Shown here: piece after piece, positions 1 through 7,088 of the stretch
Position numbering within the stretch: position 1 is the stretch's first letter
Layout of the letters: every line of letters begins with the position of its first letter
Assembly (NCBI GenBank): GCA_964560325.1
Contig: CAZLLV010000210.1
Span: 1-7,635 of the forward strand
Origin: CAZLLV01 sp964560325
GTDB lineage: Bacteria; Acidobacteriota; Thermoanaerobaculia; Multivoradales; DATKCC01
Length of the DNA stretch: 7,635 nt
Direction: 5' to 3'
Program-made: the position numbers and the translations under genes
The notes under the pieces: model-generated
Told to the model about the DNA's origin: nothing
What the model saw: only the letters and a program-made list of their open reading frames with translations
Database searches by the model: none

Positions 1-1416
1 CACGCGGCCGGCGGCGCCGGGCGGGCCGGCCGCCACCGGGCTGCCCTGGAGCGCCCTCACGGTCGGGTCGGGGTAGGCGCCGGCGAGGTCGCCGCCGGCG
101 GCGTCGCCCACCTTGATCGCCTGCTCGAACGGCACCGCCTGGCCGGGGCCGCTCGCCAGCGGCAGCCCGGTGATCCGGAAGCCGCCGGCGTCGAGGTTGG
201 CGATCAGGGCGCGGGTGGCCGGGTCGACCAGCAGGTACTGGGGGTGGTCGTCGGCGTCGAGGCCGAGGAGGCCGGCGTGGAGGAAGGGGCCCGGAGGCGG
301 TGAGCCCGGCGGTGAGCCGGGTGCCGGGAACGGTCCGGGGCTGCCGCCGGCGACCTCGGCGCTCCAGGTCATGGGCAGCCACTCCTGGAGCACCCGGGTG
401 TGGAGCAGCCAGGGGCGCTCGTCCTCGTCCAGAGCCACCGGGCCGCCGACCTCCAGGGTGCCGTCGCCGGCCTCCGCCACGTCGAAGTCGAGGCGCGCCA
501 GGAGCACGCACGGCTCGCCTCCGTTCGCGCACCCCGCGGCGCCGCCGGCCAGGAGCGGCCGCACCTCGGTGATCCAGACCCGCCAGGCGGCGGCCAGGAC
601 TTCCGCCGCGTCGTCCGGGTGGAGGGTCAGGTCGGAGAGGGACGGGCCGGTGGGCGGAGAGGAAGGCGGCGATCCGGGGGCGGGGCCGATCACGTCGTCC
701 AGGTCGGGCAGCGCCGGCGGCGAGCCGGCGGGCGCCAGGAGCCGAACCCGCTCGGCGAGATCGTCGGCGGTCAGCACGCCGCCCGGGCCGGGGAGCTCGC
801 TCACCTCCACCGCCCGAAGCAGCTCGCCCAGGAGCCGGACCCCCGCTTCCTCCTGGTGGCTCGGGGCCTCCAGCCGGAGCTCCAGGTGGAAGTCGTCGGC
901 GATCCGCGACGGCACCGTCAGGTCCTCCGCCGTCCGGCACGGGTCGCCGAGCACCGGCACCGGGTCGGTCTCGCAGTCCCGGGGGCAGAGCACCAGCCAG
1001 AGCGACAGAGCGCCCGGCGGCGAGCCCAGGGGAGGTGAGGCCGGCGGGGAGCCGGGTGGCGAGCCGGCGCCGGTCAGGTCGTCCCGGTGTGCCTCCAGCC
1101 AGTCGTCGAGGCGGGCGCACTGGGCCCGGGGCACGCAGACCGACGCCCCCCGGGGGGTCACCGCCAGCCCGGGCGCCACCACCACCTCGGGCCGGCCGTC
1201 GGCGCCGTCGCGCACCTCGACGCCGAGGCCGAGAACGGTTCCGTAGCCGTGGAGGGCGCGCTGGTGCAACCGGTCGCGCTCCATCAGGTAGACCTGCTCC
1301 TGGTCGAAGTCGCCCTGGCCGAGCACCAGGCCGGTCGAGTAGCGCACCCGCTTTCTGGGGTCGAGGACGGTGGCGTCCGGGGCGGCGGTGGTGAATTCGC
1401 AGTGGCACGTGGACAT
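1..1416 (-). CDS. Mosaic tail-fibre-like protein of a contractile injection system (3' end outside window)
   Basis: Open for 472 codons from ATG at 1416 to the left edge with no stop, so the C-terminus is missing. The start is supported by AGGAG five bases upstream, overlapping the previous stop. Residues about 20-95 (RVRYSTGLVLGQGDF..EQ..., then RLHQRALHGYGTVLGL) match a conserved N-terminal region I know from uncharacterised proteins beside CIS baseplate genes. A second conserved block lies at 140-182 (DCETDPVPVLGDPC, PSRIADDF), and a third at about 303-347 (VLLARLDFDV, RPWLLHTRVLQEW). The end looks like phage tail fibre: DADDHPQYL at 387-395, NLDAGGFRITGLP at 407-419 and GDLAGAYPDPTV at 442-453, followed by a start of Gly-X-Y (GPPGAAGRV). 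Four Pro/Gly/Ser linkers separate the blocks. Cysteines cluster at CHC (4-6), 94/100, 144-160 and 296/303. No signal peptide is visible. The likely role is a fibre or adhesin docking on the gpI-like protein encoded just upstream. The coding call is firm; the receptor-binding role is inferred. Confidence 0.85.
   Translation of the reverse strand, partial: MSTCHCEFTTAAPDATVLDPRKRVRYSTGLVLGQGDFDQEQVYLMERDRLHQRALHGYGTVLGLGVEVRDGADGRPEVVVAPGLAVTPRGASVCVPRAQCARLDDWLEAHRDDLTGAGSPPGSPPASPPLGSPPGALSLWLVLCPRDCETDPVPVLGDPCRTAEDLTVPSRIADDFHLELRLEAPSHQEEAGVRLLGELLRAVEVSELPGPGGVLTADDLAERVRLLAPAGSPPALPDLDDVIGPAPGSPPSSPPTGPSLSDLTLHPDDAAEVLAAAWRVWITEVRPLLAGGAAGCANGGEPCVLLARLDFDVAEAGDGTLEVGGPVALDEDERPWLLHTRVLQEWLPMTWSAEVAGGSPGPFPAPGSPPGSPPPGPFLHAGLLGLDADDHPQYLLVDPATRALIANLDAGGFRITGLPLASGPGQAVPFEQAIKVGDAAGGDLAGAYPDPTVRALQGSPVAAGPPGAAGRV
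286..348 (-). repeat. GSPP-rich linker 4 of the fibre-like protein
   Basis: Residues 357-377 (GGSPGPFPAPGSPPGSPPPG) join the conserved CIS-type region to the fibre motifs (HPQY). This is where a domain fusion would be expected. Confidence 0.8.
643..732 (-). repeat. GSPP-rich linkers 2 and 3 of the fibre-like protein
   Basis: Residues 229-235 (APAGSPPALP context) and 245-258 (APGSPPSSPPTGP context) repeat the unit of linker 1 and flank a short acidic stretch (LPDLDDVIG). Confidence 0.7.
1012..1068 (-). repeat. GSPP-rich linker 1 of the fibre-like protein
   Basis: Residues 117-135 are built from Gly-Ser-Pro-Pro units (GSPPGSPPASPPLGSPPG). At DNA level the unit is a degenerate GGCTCGCCGCC. It separates the N-terminal region from the conserved Cys-containing block. 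Confidence 0.8.
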
Positions 1417-1421
1417 GGCGT

Positions 1422-1426
1422 CTCCT
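1422..1426 (-). promoter_or_regulatory. Shine-Dalgarno of the fibre-like gene, overlapping the gpI-like stop
   Basis: AGGAG begins within the TAG stop (1427-1425) of the gpI-like gene and stands five bases before ATG at 1416. It supports this start for a gene whose end is cut off by the window. Confidence 0.8.
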
Positions 1427-4400
1427 AGCTGATCGGCGACGGCGCCCCGGAACCGGCACAGGGGCCCGGCCCGGCGAGCAGGCCCTGGCCGAGATAGCCG
1501 CCGCCGAGGACGATGGAGGTGAAGCGGGAGCCCTCGCCGACGGCGGTGTCGTGACCCACGCGGGCGGCGCCGATGCGGAAGAGGGCCCAGTAGAGCTGGA
1601 CGTCGAAGTCGGTGTGGGCCGGGCGCTCGCGCTCCACCACCGCCCGCACCCGGTCGAGGCGCCGGCGCCGGGCGTCCGGCGGCAGGTCGGCCCCCACCGG
1701 CACCAGCACGGTGAAGCGGTGGGCGTTCCGGGCCACCGGCAGGGCGAGGGTCGCCCAGGAGAGCCAGTCGCCCAGGGGGGCGCCGTCGGGCGGCAGCCGG
1801 TCGGGCAGAGGAACGGCGTCGAACGAGGCGTACGCCCGGTCGGCGGCGAGCTCCCAGGTCCGGTTCAGGATTTCGATCCGGCGGTGCCGCTGGCGCAGGA
1901 AGGCGCGCCAGCCGGCGGCGTCGGCCGAGCCGATCTCCGGGTAGCGGAAGCCGAGGCCGCCGGCGGCGAAGGCACGCCAGTCGGCGGCCTCGCCGGGGGT
2001 GCCTACAGCCCCTGTGGAGTCCGGGGGCAGCGGCGTGAAGTCGGCGCCTTCGAAGCTCGTCAGCGCGCCGTCGCCGCTCCGTCCCCAGGCCGCGTTCAGC
2101 CGCGCGAGCGCCGCCTCCTCCCGCTCCGGGTCGCCCCCCCGCTCGCCGGCTCCGTAGCGCCCGCGCAGGAAGTCGCGGTAGCGGCGGCGGAGGGCGGCGC
2201 CGCCGTGGGACGGCACCCAGGGCTCGCCCGCCACGACCCGAGAGGGGCCGATCGGTACCCGCGGGTCGCCCAGCAGCGCGGGCGGCAGCCGGCGGGCCCG
2301 GTGGGCCTCCACCAGGCGTACACCGAAGGGCGTGCCGGGGGCGCCGTCCGAGAACAGGCTCTCGTCGGGACACGGATCGATCGCCAGCCGGACCGCCTCG
2401 ACCAGCCCGCGCGGCGTGCCCCGGCGGCGGTAGAGCTCGACCGCGTGGGCCAGGAACAGGCGCCGGCGGGCGTCGTCCCAGTCCTCGTCGAGGGAGGCGC
2501 CGAGCCAGGAGGCGAGCCAGTCGAGGGCCTCCGGCGGCGCGGTGCGGGTGTCGAAGAGGGTCTCGGCGCTGGCGACCCGGCCTTCGAGCTCGGTGAAGAA
2601 GCCCTCCAGGTTCGCCAGGTAGCGGTCGAGGAACGAGGCGGAGGCCGGCTCCTCCCGGTAGGCCGCCGGCAGGTAGCGCCCGAGGTAGGAGAAGCGGGGG
2701 TAGTGGACGCGTAGCGCGCTGATCCGGGGCGTGCTGCGGCCGCTCCCGACCAGGGTCAGGCGGAGCTCGAGATACCGCCCGACCGCGTGCTGGAAGAGGA
2801 GCTCCCAGGTGCCGGCGCCCGACTTCGGGGCGTCGGCCGCCGGGCCGTCTCCGCTACGCCGGGCGCTCCGGCCGGTGCTGGCGAACGGCCGCTCGGGACC
2901 GGTGGAGCGGAGGTGCAGCCGCGGCTCGCTCCGCCAGGGGGCGTGGATCAGGTCGGCCTCGGTATCGGCGGTCCGGCTCTCCACCTCCACCCGGTCGCCC
3001 GGCGGGATGCAGGCGTCGAGGAAGAGCCGGTGCCACACGCACCCCGGCTCCTTGCCGTCGAAGGGGCGGCGGTCGCCGCCCTGGCCGTCAAAGGGGCGGC
3101 CGGGAAGGCCGAGGGCGTCGAGCCGGCCGGTGGTGGCGTAGCGCGGCCGCGGCACCTCGCCGAGGGGGAGCCAGGTCTCGTCCAGGTCGTAGTAGGAGGC
3201 GTCCGGCCCCTCGATCAGCGCCTTGCCTCCGAACCGGCGCATCGGCAGGTAGGAGTCGAGGGCGCCGATCCCCAGGAGGTCGGCCTCCGGGGTGCCGACG
3301 GTGCCGGTGGTGAGGGCGAAGGCGAAGCTCTGGTTGCCCTGGGAGGCGGCGACGTGGACGGTGCCGGTCAGCTCGCCCGGTGCCGGCCCGGGGTCGGGGC
3401 GGAAGGCGAGGTCGTGCCCCACCAGGGCCACCGGGCCGTCCACCAGGTCGCGCAGCGCCTCGACCAGCGAGACCGGCTCGCCGAGCGGCCCGTCGAGGCT
3501 CCAGCGCATGAGGCGGCTGTCACCCTCCCCCGGATCGGCCTGGAGGAGGAGCGCGGTGCCGTCGGGGAGCGTTGTCACCGCCACCACCTCGGCCTCCGGG
3601 CTCCCCAGCGGCGGCGAGGCGAGCGCCGAGAGCGGTTCGAGGGAGAGACCGGAGGGGAAGCGGTCGGGCGGCGGGACGCACGCCGGGGCACCGTCGGATT
3701 CCCCGCCGGCGGCGGCCTGGGGGTCGGGCCGGAAGATCGGTGCCGCCGGCGCCGGCAGCGCCGTCTCGCCCCCGACCCGCGCCACCCGCAGGTCACGGTC
3801 GAGGCGCCAGAGGCGGGCGGCGCCGGCCGCCGGCCGGTCGAGCACCCAGAGACCGCCGCCTCGGACCGGCGCCAGGTCGAAGGGCGCGAAGGGGACCGCC
3901 GCCGGCCAGCGCAGCCATGCGGGGGCGCCGCCGCCGTGGAGGTCGAAGAGGAGCAGGCCGCCGGGATCGAGAGTGCCCACCACCAGGAAGTGGCGGTCGG
4001 TGACCGCCAGCCCGGAGAGGACCGGCGGCGGACCGTCCGGCTCTTCGGCCACCGGGCCGAACGAACCGCACCGCGCGCCCTCGGGCGGCGGTGCGCAGCC
4101 GGAGGCGGGATGGCAGCGGGACGCCGGGTCGCCGGTCAGCTCGGCGGCGCGCCAGAAGGTGGCGGCTTCCGAAGCTCCCGCCGGGAGGTAGCGGATCTCG
4201 TCCCGCCCCGGGCCGATCCAGTACACGTGGCCGAATCGGTCGCAGCCGGCGCCCCGGCGGTCGTCCGGCGTCAGCACCGCCTCGCTCTGGCGGGACGGGA
4301 TCAGGAAGAGCTCGTGGCGCAGGGTGACGGCGCGCCGGCGGGCGTCCCACACCACCCGCTCGGAGGGCGGCGCGGAGTCGGCCGCCAGGGCCGGCAGCCA

Positions 4401-4448
4401 GTCCCGCGGCCCTTCGACCAGGTGGTAGCGGGTGCCGTTGACGTCCAT
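1425..4448 (-). CDS. gpI/Afp12-like tail protein with beta-propeller N-terminus and TIGR02242-type C-terminal domain
   Basis: Protein of 1007 residues. The reading frame is open for another 2.1 kb upstream, but that part is an out-of-frame shadow of the J-like gene. The true start is ATG at 4448 (MDVNGTRYHL), five bases after GGAGGAG and overlapping the upstream stop as TGATG. Residues about 40-440 show repeated blade-like strands (FGHVYWIG 72-79, FLVVGTLDPGGLLLFDL 154-170, GGLWVLDRPA 198-207, LWRLDRDL 213-220, GTALLLQADPGEGDSRLMRW 297-316, GTVHVAAS 362-369), which suggests a beta-propeller. Residues about 470-585 resemble a beta-sandwich module (GRYLELRLTLVGSGRSTPRI). The TIGR02242-type phage tail domain begins at 588 (YLGRYLPAAYREE, LEGFFTELEGRV, LDWLASWLGASLDEDW, LYRRRGTPRGLVEAVRL) and resumes at about 910-970 (HRFTVLVPV, ERPAHTDFDV, FRIGAARVGHDT). 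The stretch at about 700-905 between them is an insert with two related repeats. By family it is a baseplate-periphery protein linking wedge to fibre. The baseplate role is well supported; the propeller is inferred from pattern. Confidence 0.9.
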   Translation of the reverse strand: MDVNGTRYHLVEGPRDWLPALAADSAPPSERVVWDARRRAVTLRHELFLIPSRQSEAVLTPDDRRGAGCDRFGHVYWIGPGRDEIRYLPAGASEAATFWRAAELTGDPASRCHPASGCAPPPEGARCGSFGPVAEEPDGPPPVLSGLAVTDRHFLVVGTLDPGGLLLFDLHGGGAPAWLRWPAAVPFAPFDLAPVRGGGLWVLDRPAAGAARLWRLDRDLRVARVGGETALPAPAAPIFRPDPQAAAGGESDGAPACVPPPDRFPSGLSLEPLSALASPPLGSPEAEVVAVTTLPDGTALLLQADPGEGDSRLMRWSLDGPLGEPVSLVEALRDLVDGPVALVGHDLAFRPDPGPAPGELTGTVHVAASQGNQSFAFALTTGTVGTPEADLLGIGALDSYLPMRRFGGKALIEGPDASYYDLDETWLPLGEVPRPRYATTGRLDALGLPGRPFDGQGGDRRPFDGKEPGCVWHRLFLDACIPPGDRVEVESRTADTEADLIHAPWRSEPRLHLRSTGPERPFASTGRSARRSGDGPAADAPKSGAGTWELLFQHAVGRYLELRLTLVGSGRSTPRISALRVHYPRFSYLGRYLPAAYREEPASASFLDRYLANLEGFFTELEGRVASAETLFDTRTAPPEALDWLASWLGASLDEDWDDARRRLFLAHAVELYRRRGTPRGLVEAVRLAIDPCPDESLFSDGAPGTPFGVRLVEAHRARRLPPALLGDPRVPIGPSRVVAGEPWVPSHGGAALRRRYRDFLRGRYGAGERGGDPEREEAALARLNAAWGRSGDGALTSFEGADFTPLPPDSTGAVGTPGEAADWRAFAAGGLGFRYPEIGSADAAGWRAFLRQRHRRIEILNRTWELAADRAYASFDAVPLPDRLPPDGAPLGDWLSWATLALPVARNAHRFTVLVPVGADLPPDARRRRLDRVRAVVERERPAHTDFDVQLYWALFRIGAARVGHDTAVGEGSRFTSIVLGGGYLGQGLLAGPGPCAGSGAPSPIS
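1743..2198 (-). repeat. Two diverged repeats inside the gpI-like domain
   Basis: Residues 751-829 and about 845-902 of the 1007-residue protein share one pattern. The first has RYRDFLRGRYG, then LARLNAAWGRS, LTSFEG, PLPPD and ADWRAF. The second has GWRAFLRQRHR, then IEILNRTWEL, YASFDA, RLPPDG and GDWLSW. The first copy carries a 12-residue or so extension (GERGGDPEREEAA). The order is helix, LN-x-x-W, SF, LPPD, DW-x-x-(F/W). The same LNxxW context occurs in some glycoside hydrolase proteins and in assorted repeat proteins, so homology is uncertain. The copies lie between the two halves of the TIGR02242-type domain. Confidence 0.7.
3054..3098 (-). repeat. Short in-frame duplication (RPFDG x2)
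   Basis: Residues 451-455 and 461-465 of the gpI-like protein both read RPFDG, encoded by near-identical DNA (a repeated block ending in ggggcggc on the plus strand). They lie in the Gly/Asp-rich linker between the presumed propeller and the beta-sandwich region, where small duplications are likely tolerated. Confidence 0.6.
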
Positions 4449-6652
4449 CAGCACTCCTCCGGCACGACGGGGACCGGCAGGCGGCGCGGGCCGCCGGTCG
4501 TGGGACGCGGGGTTCCCATGACGTCGGCGATCGGCACCGGCTCGCCGGCGGTGACCGCGATGCCGGCCAGGCGCGGGAGCTGGAAGCCGACGATCGGGAG
4601 GGTCGTCACCTGGCCGCCCTCGGCGTTGGCGAGGAGCAGTCCGTTCACCCGCGCGACGCCGCCGGCACGGGTGGCGACGGCGGTGATCTCCCCCGCTTCC
4701 ACCGCCTTGTCGAGAGGCCAGCCCCGGCCCTGGAAGCCGCCGGCCAGGGGCGACAGGAAGCGGCGGACCTCGACCTCCACCCGGTCGAGCACCGGGCCCT
4801 GCTCGACCCCCGGCACCACCTCGACCCCCACCGACACCCAGAGGTCGCGGTACTCCGGCCCCACCAGGTGGAGCTCGGTGGTCACCAGGCGGCGGGGCTC
4901 GAGGTGGCGGCAGACGGCGTCGAGGAAGAGCCGGTCGGGCTGCGGGTTGTGGGGGTTCTCGGGGTCGTAGAGCGGGATCACCAGCAGCGTGACCACGCCG
5001 TCCGCCGCGACGCCGGGGAGGCCGGGGTGGACCAGGGGCAGCACCTCCACCCGGCCCAGGTCGGCGCCCGGCGTCTGCCAGGCGATCTCGTGGAAGTCGT
5101 CGGCCGCCACCAGCCGGTCGCGGTGGCGCAGCCAGCGGGGGATGCGGTGCTCGGCGTCGGACACCGACTCGGGCTCGTCGCCGCCCCAGGTGACCGCGGG
5201 GTTCATCACCTTGATGCCGGCCGGCAGCGCCGGTGCCTTGGAGATGGCGCCGATTCCCACGACCCCCTCGCGGCCGCCGCCGTAGGCGTACGACGCCACC
5301 ACCGAGGCGCCCAGGGGCGGTCGCGCGCCCGGCGGCCCGAAGCGCACCTCGCCCGACTCCAGGTCGAGGGTGAAGACCTTCGTCGGCGGCGGCGGACGGA
5401 GCCTGTCGATCGACGCCGGCGACGAGCTGCCGGCGACCGCCGGGGCCGCCGCCGCGGGTCCCGCCACCGCCAGGTCGTCGACCTGCTGCCAGAGCTCGCC
5501 GTTGACCGCCAGGCGCACGGTCTCCGGCAGCACCGGCCGGTGGGTCAGAACCGCCCGCTGGTCGGGCTCGCCGGTGCCGGCGGGGAGCGACTCGCCGGCC
5601 ACCCAGGCGCGCTGGAGGACGGCGGCGCCGTTCACCCAGACGCCGGACAGCCGCGCCGCGCCGGAGGCCGCCGGGCGGATGCGTATCCAGGTGATCAGGC
5701 GCCCGGCCTCGTCGGTGTCGGCGAGCGAGGGGGGCAGGTCGCCGACGCCCGGCTCGAGCGGGTCGAGGTCCTCGATCCAGGTCAGGCCGGCGACCCCCGG
5801 CAGGCGGAGCTCGACGGTGCCGGGCATCGTCGTGAGGTCGGCGCTCGCCCGGGCCTCGACCCGGCGGTAGCCGACCCCGGCCTGAGCCGCCTGGGCCGGC
5901 TGGGGCAGGTCGAAGAGGAGGCCGGGCCCGCCGGCGCGGTCGGGGCTGCCGGCGGGCGCGATCTCCTTGTGGTCGGCCGCCAGGTCGGGGAGAACCGCCA
6001 GGGTCAGGATGCGGTTGGCGATCACCGGGCGGACCAGCTCCGGGCTCTCGTTCGGGCGCGCCAGGAGCGCCAGCCAGAGGGCTCCGTCGACCGTGTCGTT
6101 CCCCAGGTCGATGGCCGGCAGGGTGACCCCCGAGGTGGGTGGCTCGAAGGCGCGAGTCTCGTAGAAGTCGAGCTCCCGGCCATCGGCTTCCAGGTCGCGG
6201 TAGAGCCGGCGGTAGAGGGTCTCGGCGGCGTCGCGGCGGGGCTCGTCGAGCGCGGCCTTGGTGTAGAGGCGCCCCTCGACCGGCAGCGCGGTCAGGGCGT
6301 TGCCGGTGCGGAAGGGAACGCGGCCGGCGAGCACCTCGAGCTCGCCGGGCAGCGGGATCGCCTCCGGCGGCACGCGCTCGTTCTTGAAGGTCACGAGACC
6401 CCGGGCCGCCGCCGCCGGGCGCAGCGGCACGCCGAGGAGGTCGAGGAACTTCACCCTGTTGCGCTCCGGGATCAGGTCGGCCCGGTAGCCGACCGCCTCG
6501 GCGATGAAGGCGAAGAGCTGGACCAGGGTGACGCCGGGGTCGCTGTCGTTCAGGTTGGTCCACTCCGGCGTGTGGGAAGGGACCCGCTCCAGCGCTTCGC
6601 GCACCAGCTCCCGGTGGACCGGCAGGGCGAGGCGGGGGATCGTCAGGGGCAT
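4448..6652 (-). CDS. Baseplate J/gp6-like assembly protein (TIGR02243 type, Afp11-like)
   Basis: 734 residues from ATG at 6652, preceded by GAGGAG with a six-base gap. The N-terminal motif WTNLNDSDPGVTLVQLFAF (31-49) followed by AEAVGYRADLIPERNRVKFL (51-70) is the signature of putative baseplate assembly proteins in CIS loci. The J-like core is also clear: NPAVTWGGDEPESVSDAEH (484-502), then RWLRHRDRLVAADDFHEIAW (506-525). A C-terminal LSPLAGGFQGRGWPLDKAV (633-651) matches the usual GG-x-GxGWP element. The length is within the usual range for the eCIS version, which is longer than classic phage J. The Pro/Ala-rich stretch at about 396-423 (AGPAAAAPAVAG then RPPPPTK) is probably an exposed linker. 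Known members form, with gp25, the wedge that surrounds the spike and triggers sheath contraction. It lies 10 bases after the gp25 gene and shares TGATG with the next gene, in line with stoichiometric coupling. Confidence 0.95.
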   Translation of the reverse strand: MPLTIPRLALPVHRELVREALERVPSHTPEWTNLNDSDPGVTLVQLFAFIAEAVGYRADLIPERNRVKFLDLLGVPLRPAAAARGLVTFKNERVPPEAIPLPGELEVLAGRVPFRTGNALTALPVEGRLYTKAALDEPRRDAAETLYRRLYRDLEADGRELDFYETRAFEPPTSGVTLPAIDLGNDTVDGALWLALLARPNESPELVRPVIANRILTLAVLPDLAADHKEIAPAGSPDRAGGPGLLFDLPQPAQAAQAGVGYRRVEARASADLTTMPGTVELRLPGVAGLTWIEDLDPLEPGVGDLPPSLADTDEAGRLITWIRIRPAASGAARLSGVWVNGAAVLQRAWVAGESLPAGTGEPDQRAVLTHRPVLPETVRLAVNGELWQQVDDLAVAGPAAAAPAVAGSSSPASIDRLRPPPPTKVFTLDLESGEVRFGPPGARPPLGASVVASYAYGGGREGVVGIGAISKAPALPAGIKVMNPAVTWGGDEPESVSDAEHRIPRWLRHRDRLVAADDFHEIAWQTPGADLGRVEVLPLVHPGLPGVAADGVVTLLVIPLYDPENPHNPQPDRLFLDAVCRHLEPRRLVTTELHLVGPEYRDLWVSVGVEVVPGVEQGPVLDRVEVEVRRFLSPLAGGFQGRGWPLDKAVEAGEITAVATRAGGVARVNGLLLANAEGGQVTTLPIVGFQLPRLAGIAVTAGEPVPIADVMGTPRPTTGGPRRLPVPVVPEEC
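4454..4460 (-). promoter_or_regulatory. Shine-Dalgarno that fixes the start of the gpI-like gene
   Basis: GGAGGAG lies five bases before ATG at 4448, inside the last codons of the J-like gene. It shows that the long upstream extension of this open frame is not translated, because initiation occurs here, coupled through TGATG. Confidence 0.85.
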
Positions 6653-6657
6653 CGCAA

Positions 6658-6664
6658 TCTCCTC
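6658..6664 (-). promoter_or_regulatory. Shine-Dalgarno of the J-like gene, overlapping the gp25 stop
   Basis: GAGGAGA overlaps the TGA of the gp25 gene and stands five to six bases before ATG at 6652. A ribosome terminating on gp25 would be placed directly on this site. Confidence 0.8.
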
Positions 6665-7088
6665 AACCGGTCAGCCGCAGGGTCAGGTCGAGGCGGCCGG
6701 CGTCGCCGGTCGCCACCAGGCGGTAGCGGATCGTGGCGATCGCCTCCCGAGGGTCGTCGGCCGAGGCGGCGACCCGCACCGACTCGAGCTCGATGCGCGG
6801 CTCCCAGCGGCCGAGGGCCTGGCGGATGCGTTCCTCGATCAGGGTGTGGGTGGACGCGATGTTGGGCTGGAAGAGGTACGGCGCCAGGCCGCCGCCGAAG
6901 CGGGGCAGCATCAGGCGCTCCCGGCGCTCGGTGGAGAGGATCACGCGGATCGACTCGCGCACGTTGTCGGCGCCGGACGAGAGCGCGAAGCGGCCTTCCG
7001 GCCCGATGCGCGGCGGGAACGAGATGCCGCGCCCGAGGAGCGCCGCCTCGGTCGCGATCGGGTCCCGATGGGGGCTCCGGCCGTCCAT
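6663..7088 (-). CDS. gp25/GpW-like baseplate wedge protein (Afp9-like)
   Basis: 141 residues from ATG at 7088. A GTG at 7139 would give 158 residues, but the added 17 residues overlap the upstream gene by 52 bases. The ATG at 7088 sits seven bases after GAGGT and overlaps the upstream stop as TGATG, so it is preferred. Family features are clear: GRGISFPPRIGPEGRFALS (19-37), then NVRESIRVILSTERRERLM (42-60) and LPRFGGGLAPYLF (61-73), then the WEPRIEL element (95-101) containing the EPR triplet typical of gp25 proteins, and a final beta segment (AIATIRYRLVA, LDLTLRL). The size is normal for the family. gp25 forms the core bundle of the wedge, contacts the J-like protein and nucleates the sheath. 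No cysteine, signal peptide or membrane segment is present. Confidence 0.95.
   Translation of the reverse strand: MDGRSPHRDPIATEAALLGRGISFPPRIGPEGRFALSSGADNVRESIRVILSTERRERLMLPRFGGGLAPYLFQPNIASTHTLIEERIRQALGRWEPRIELESVRVAASADDPREAIATIRYRLVATGDAGRLDLTLRLTG

Noticed and set aside
1743..2198. Glycoside hydrolase activity for the LNxxW repeats
   Set aside because: The resemblance is limited to a short helical motif. No catalytic domain is present, and the context is a baseplate protein.
3793..4350. Minus-strand frame of 185 codons inside the gpI-like gene, and similar short ones (2096-2323, 2854-3042, 3575-3796)
   Set aside because: They overlap the real gene in another frame, are Arg/Pro-rich and have no supporting motif or ribosome binding site that I could see.
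2787..4970. 727-codon plus-strand open frame and other long plus-strand frames (113-1246, 1551-2714, 6504-7511)
   Set aside because: They are antisense to genes with clear family motifs. Their products are Gly/Arg/Val-rich with no recognisable domain, as expected in very GC-rich DNA where stops are rare.
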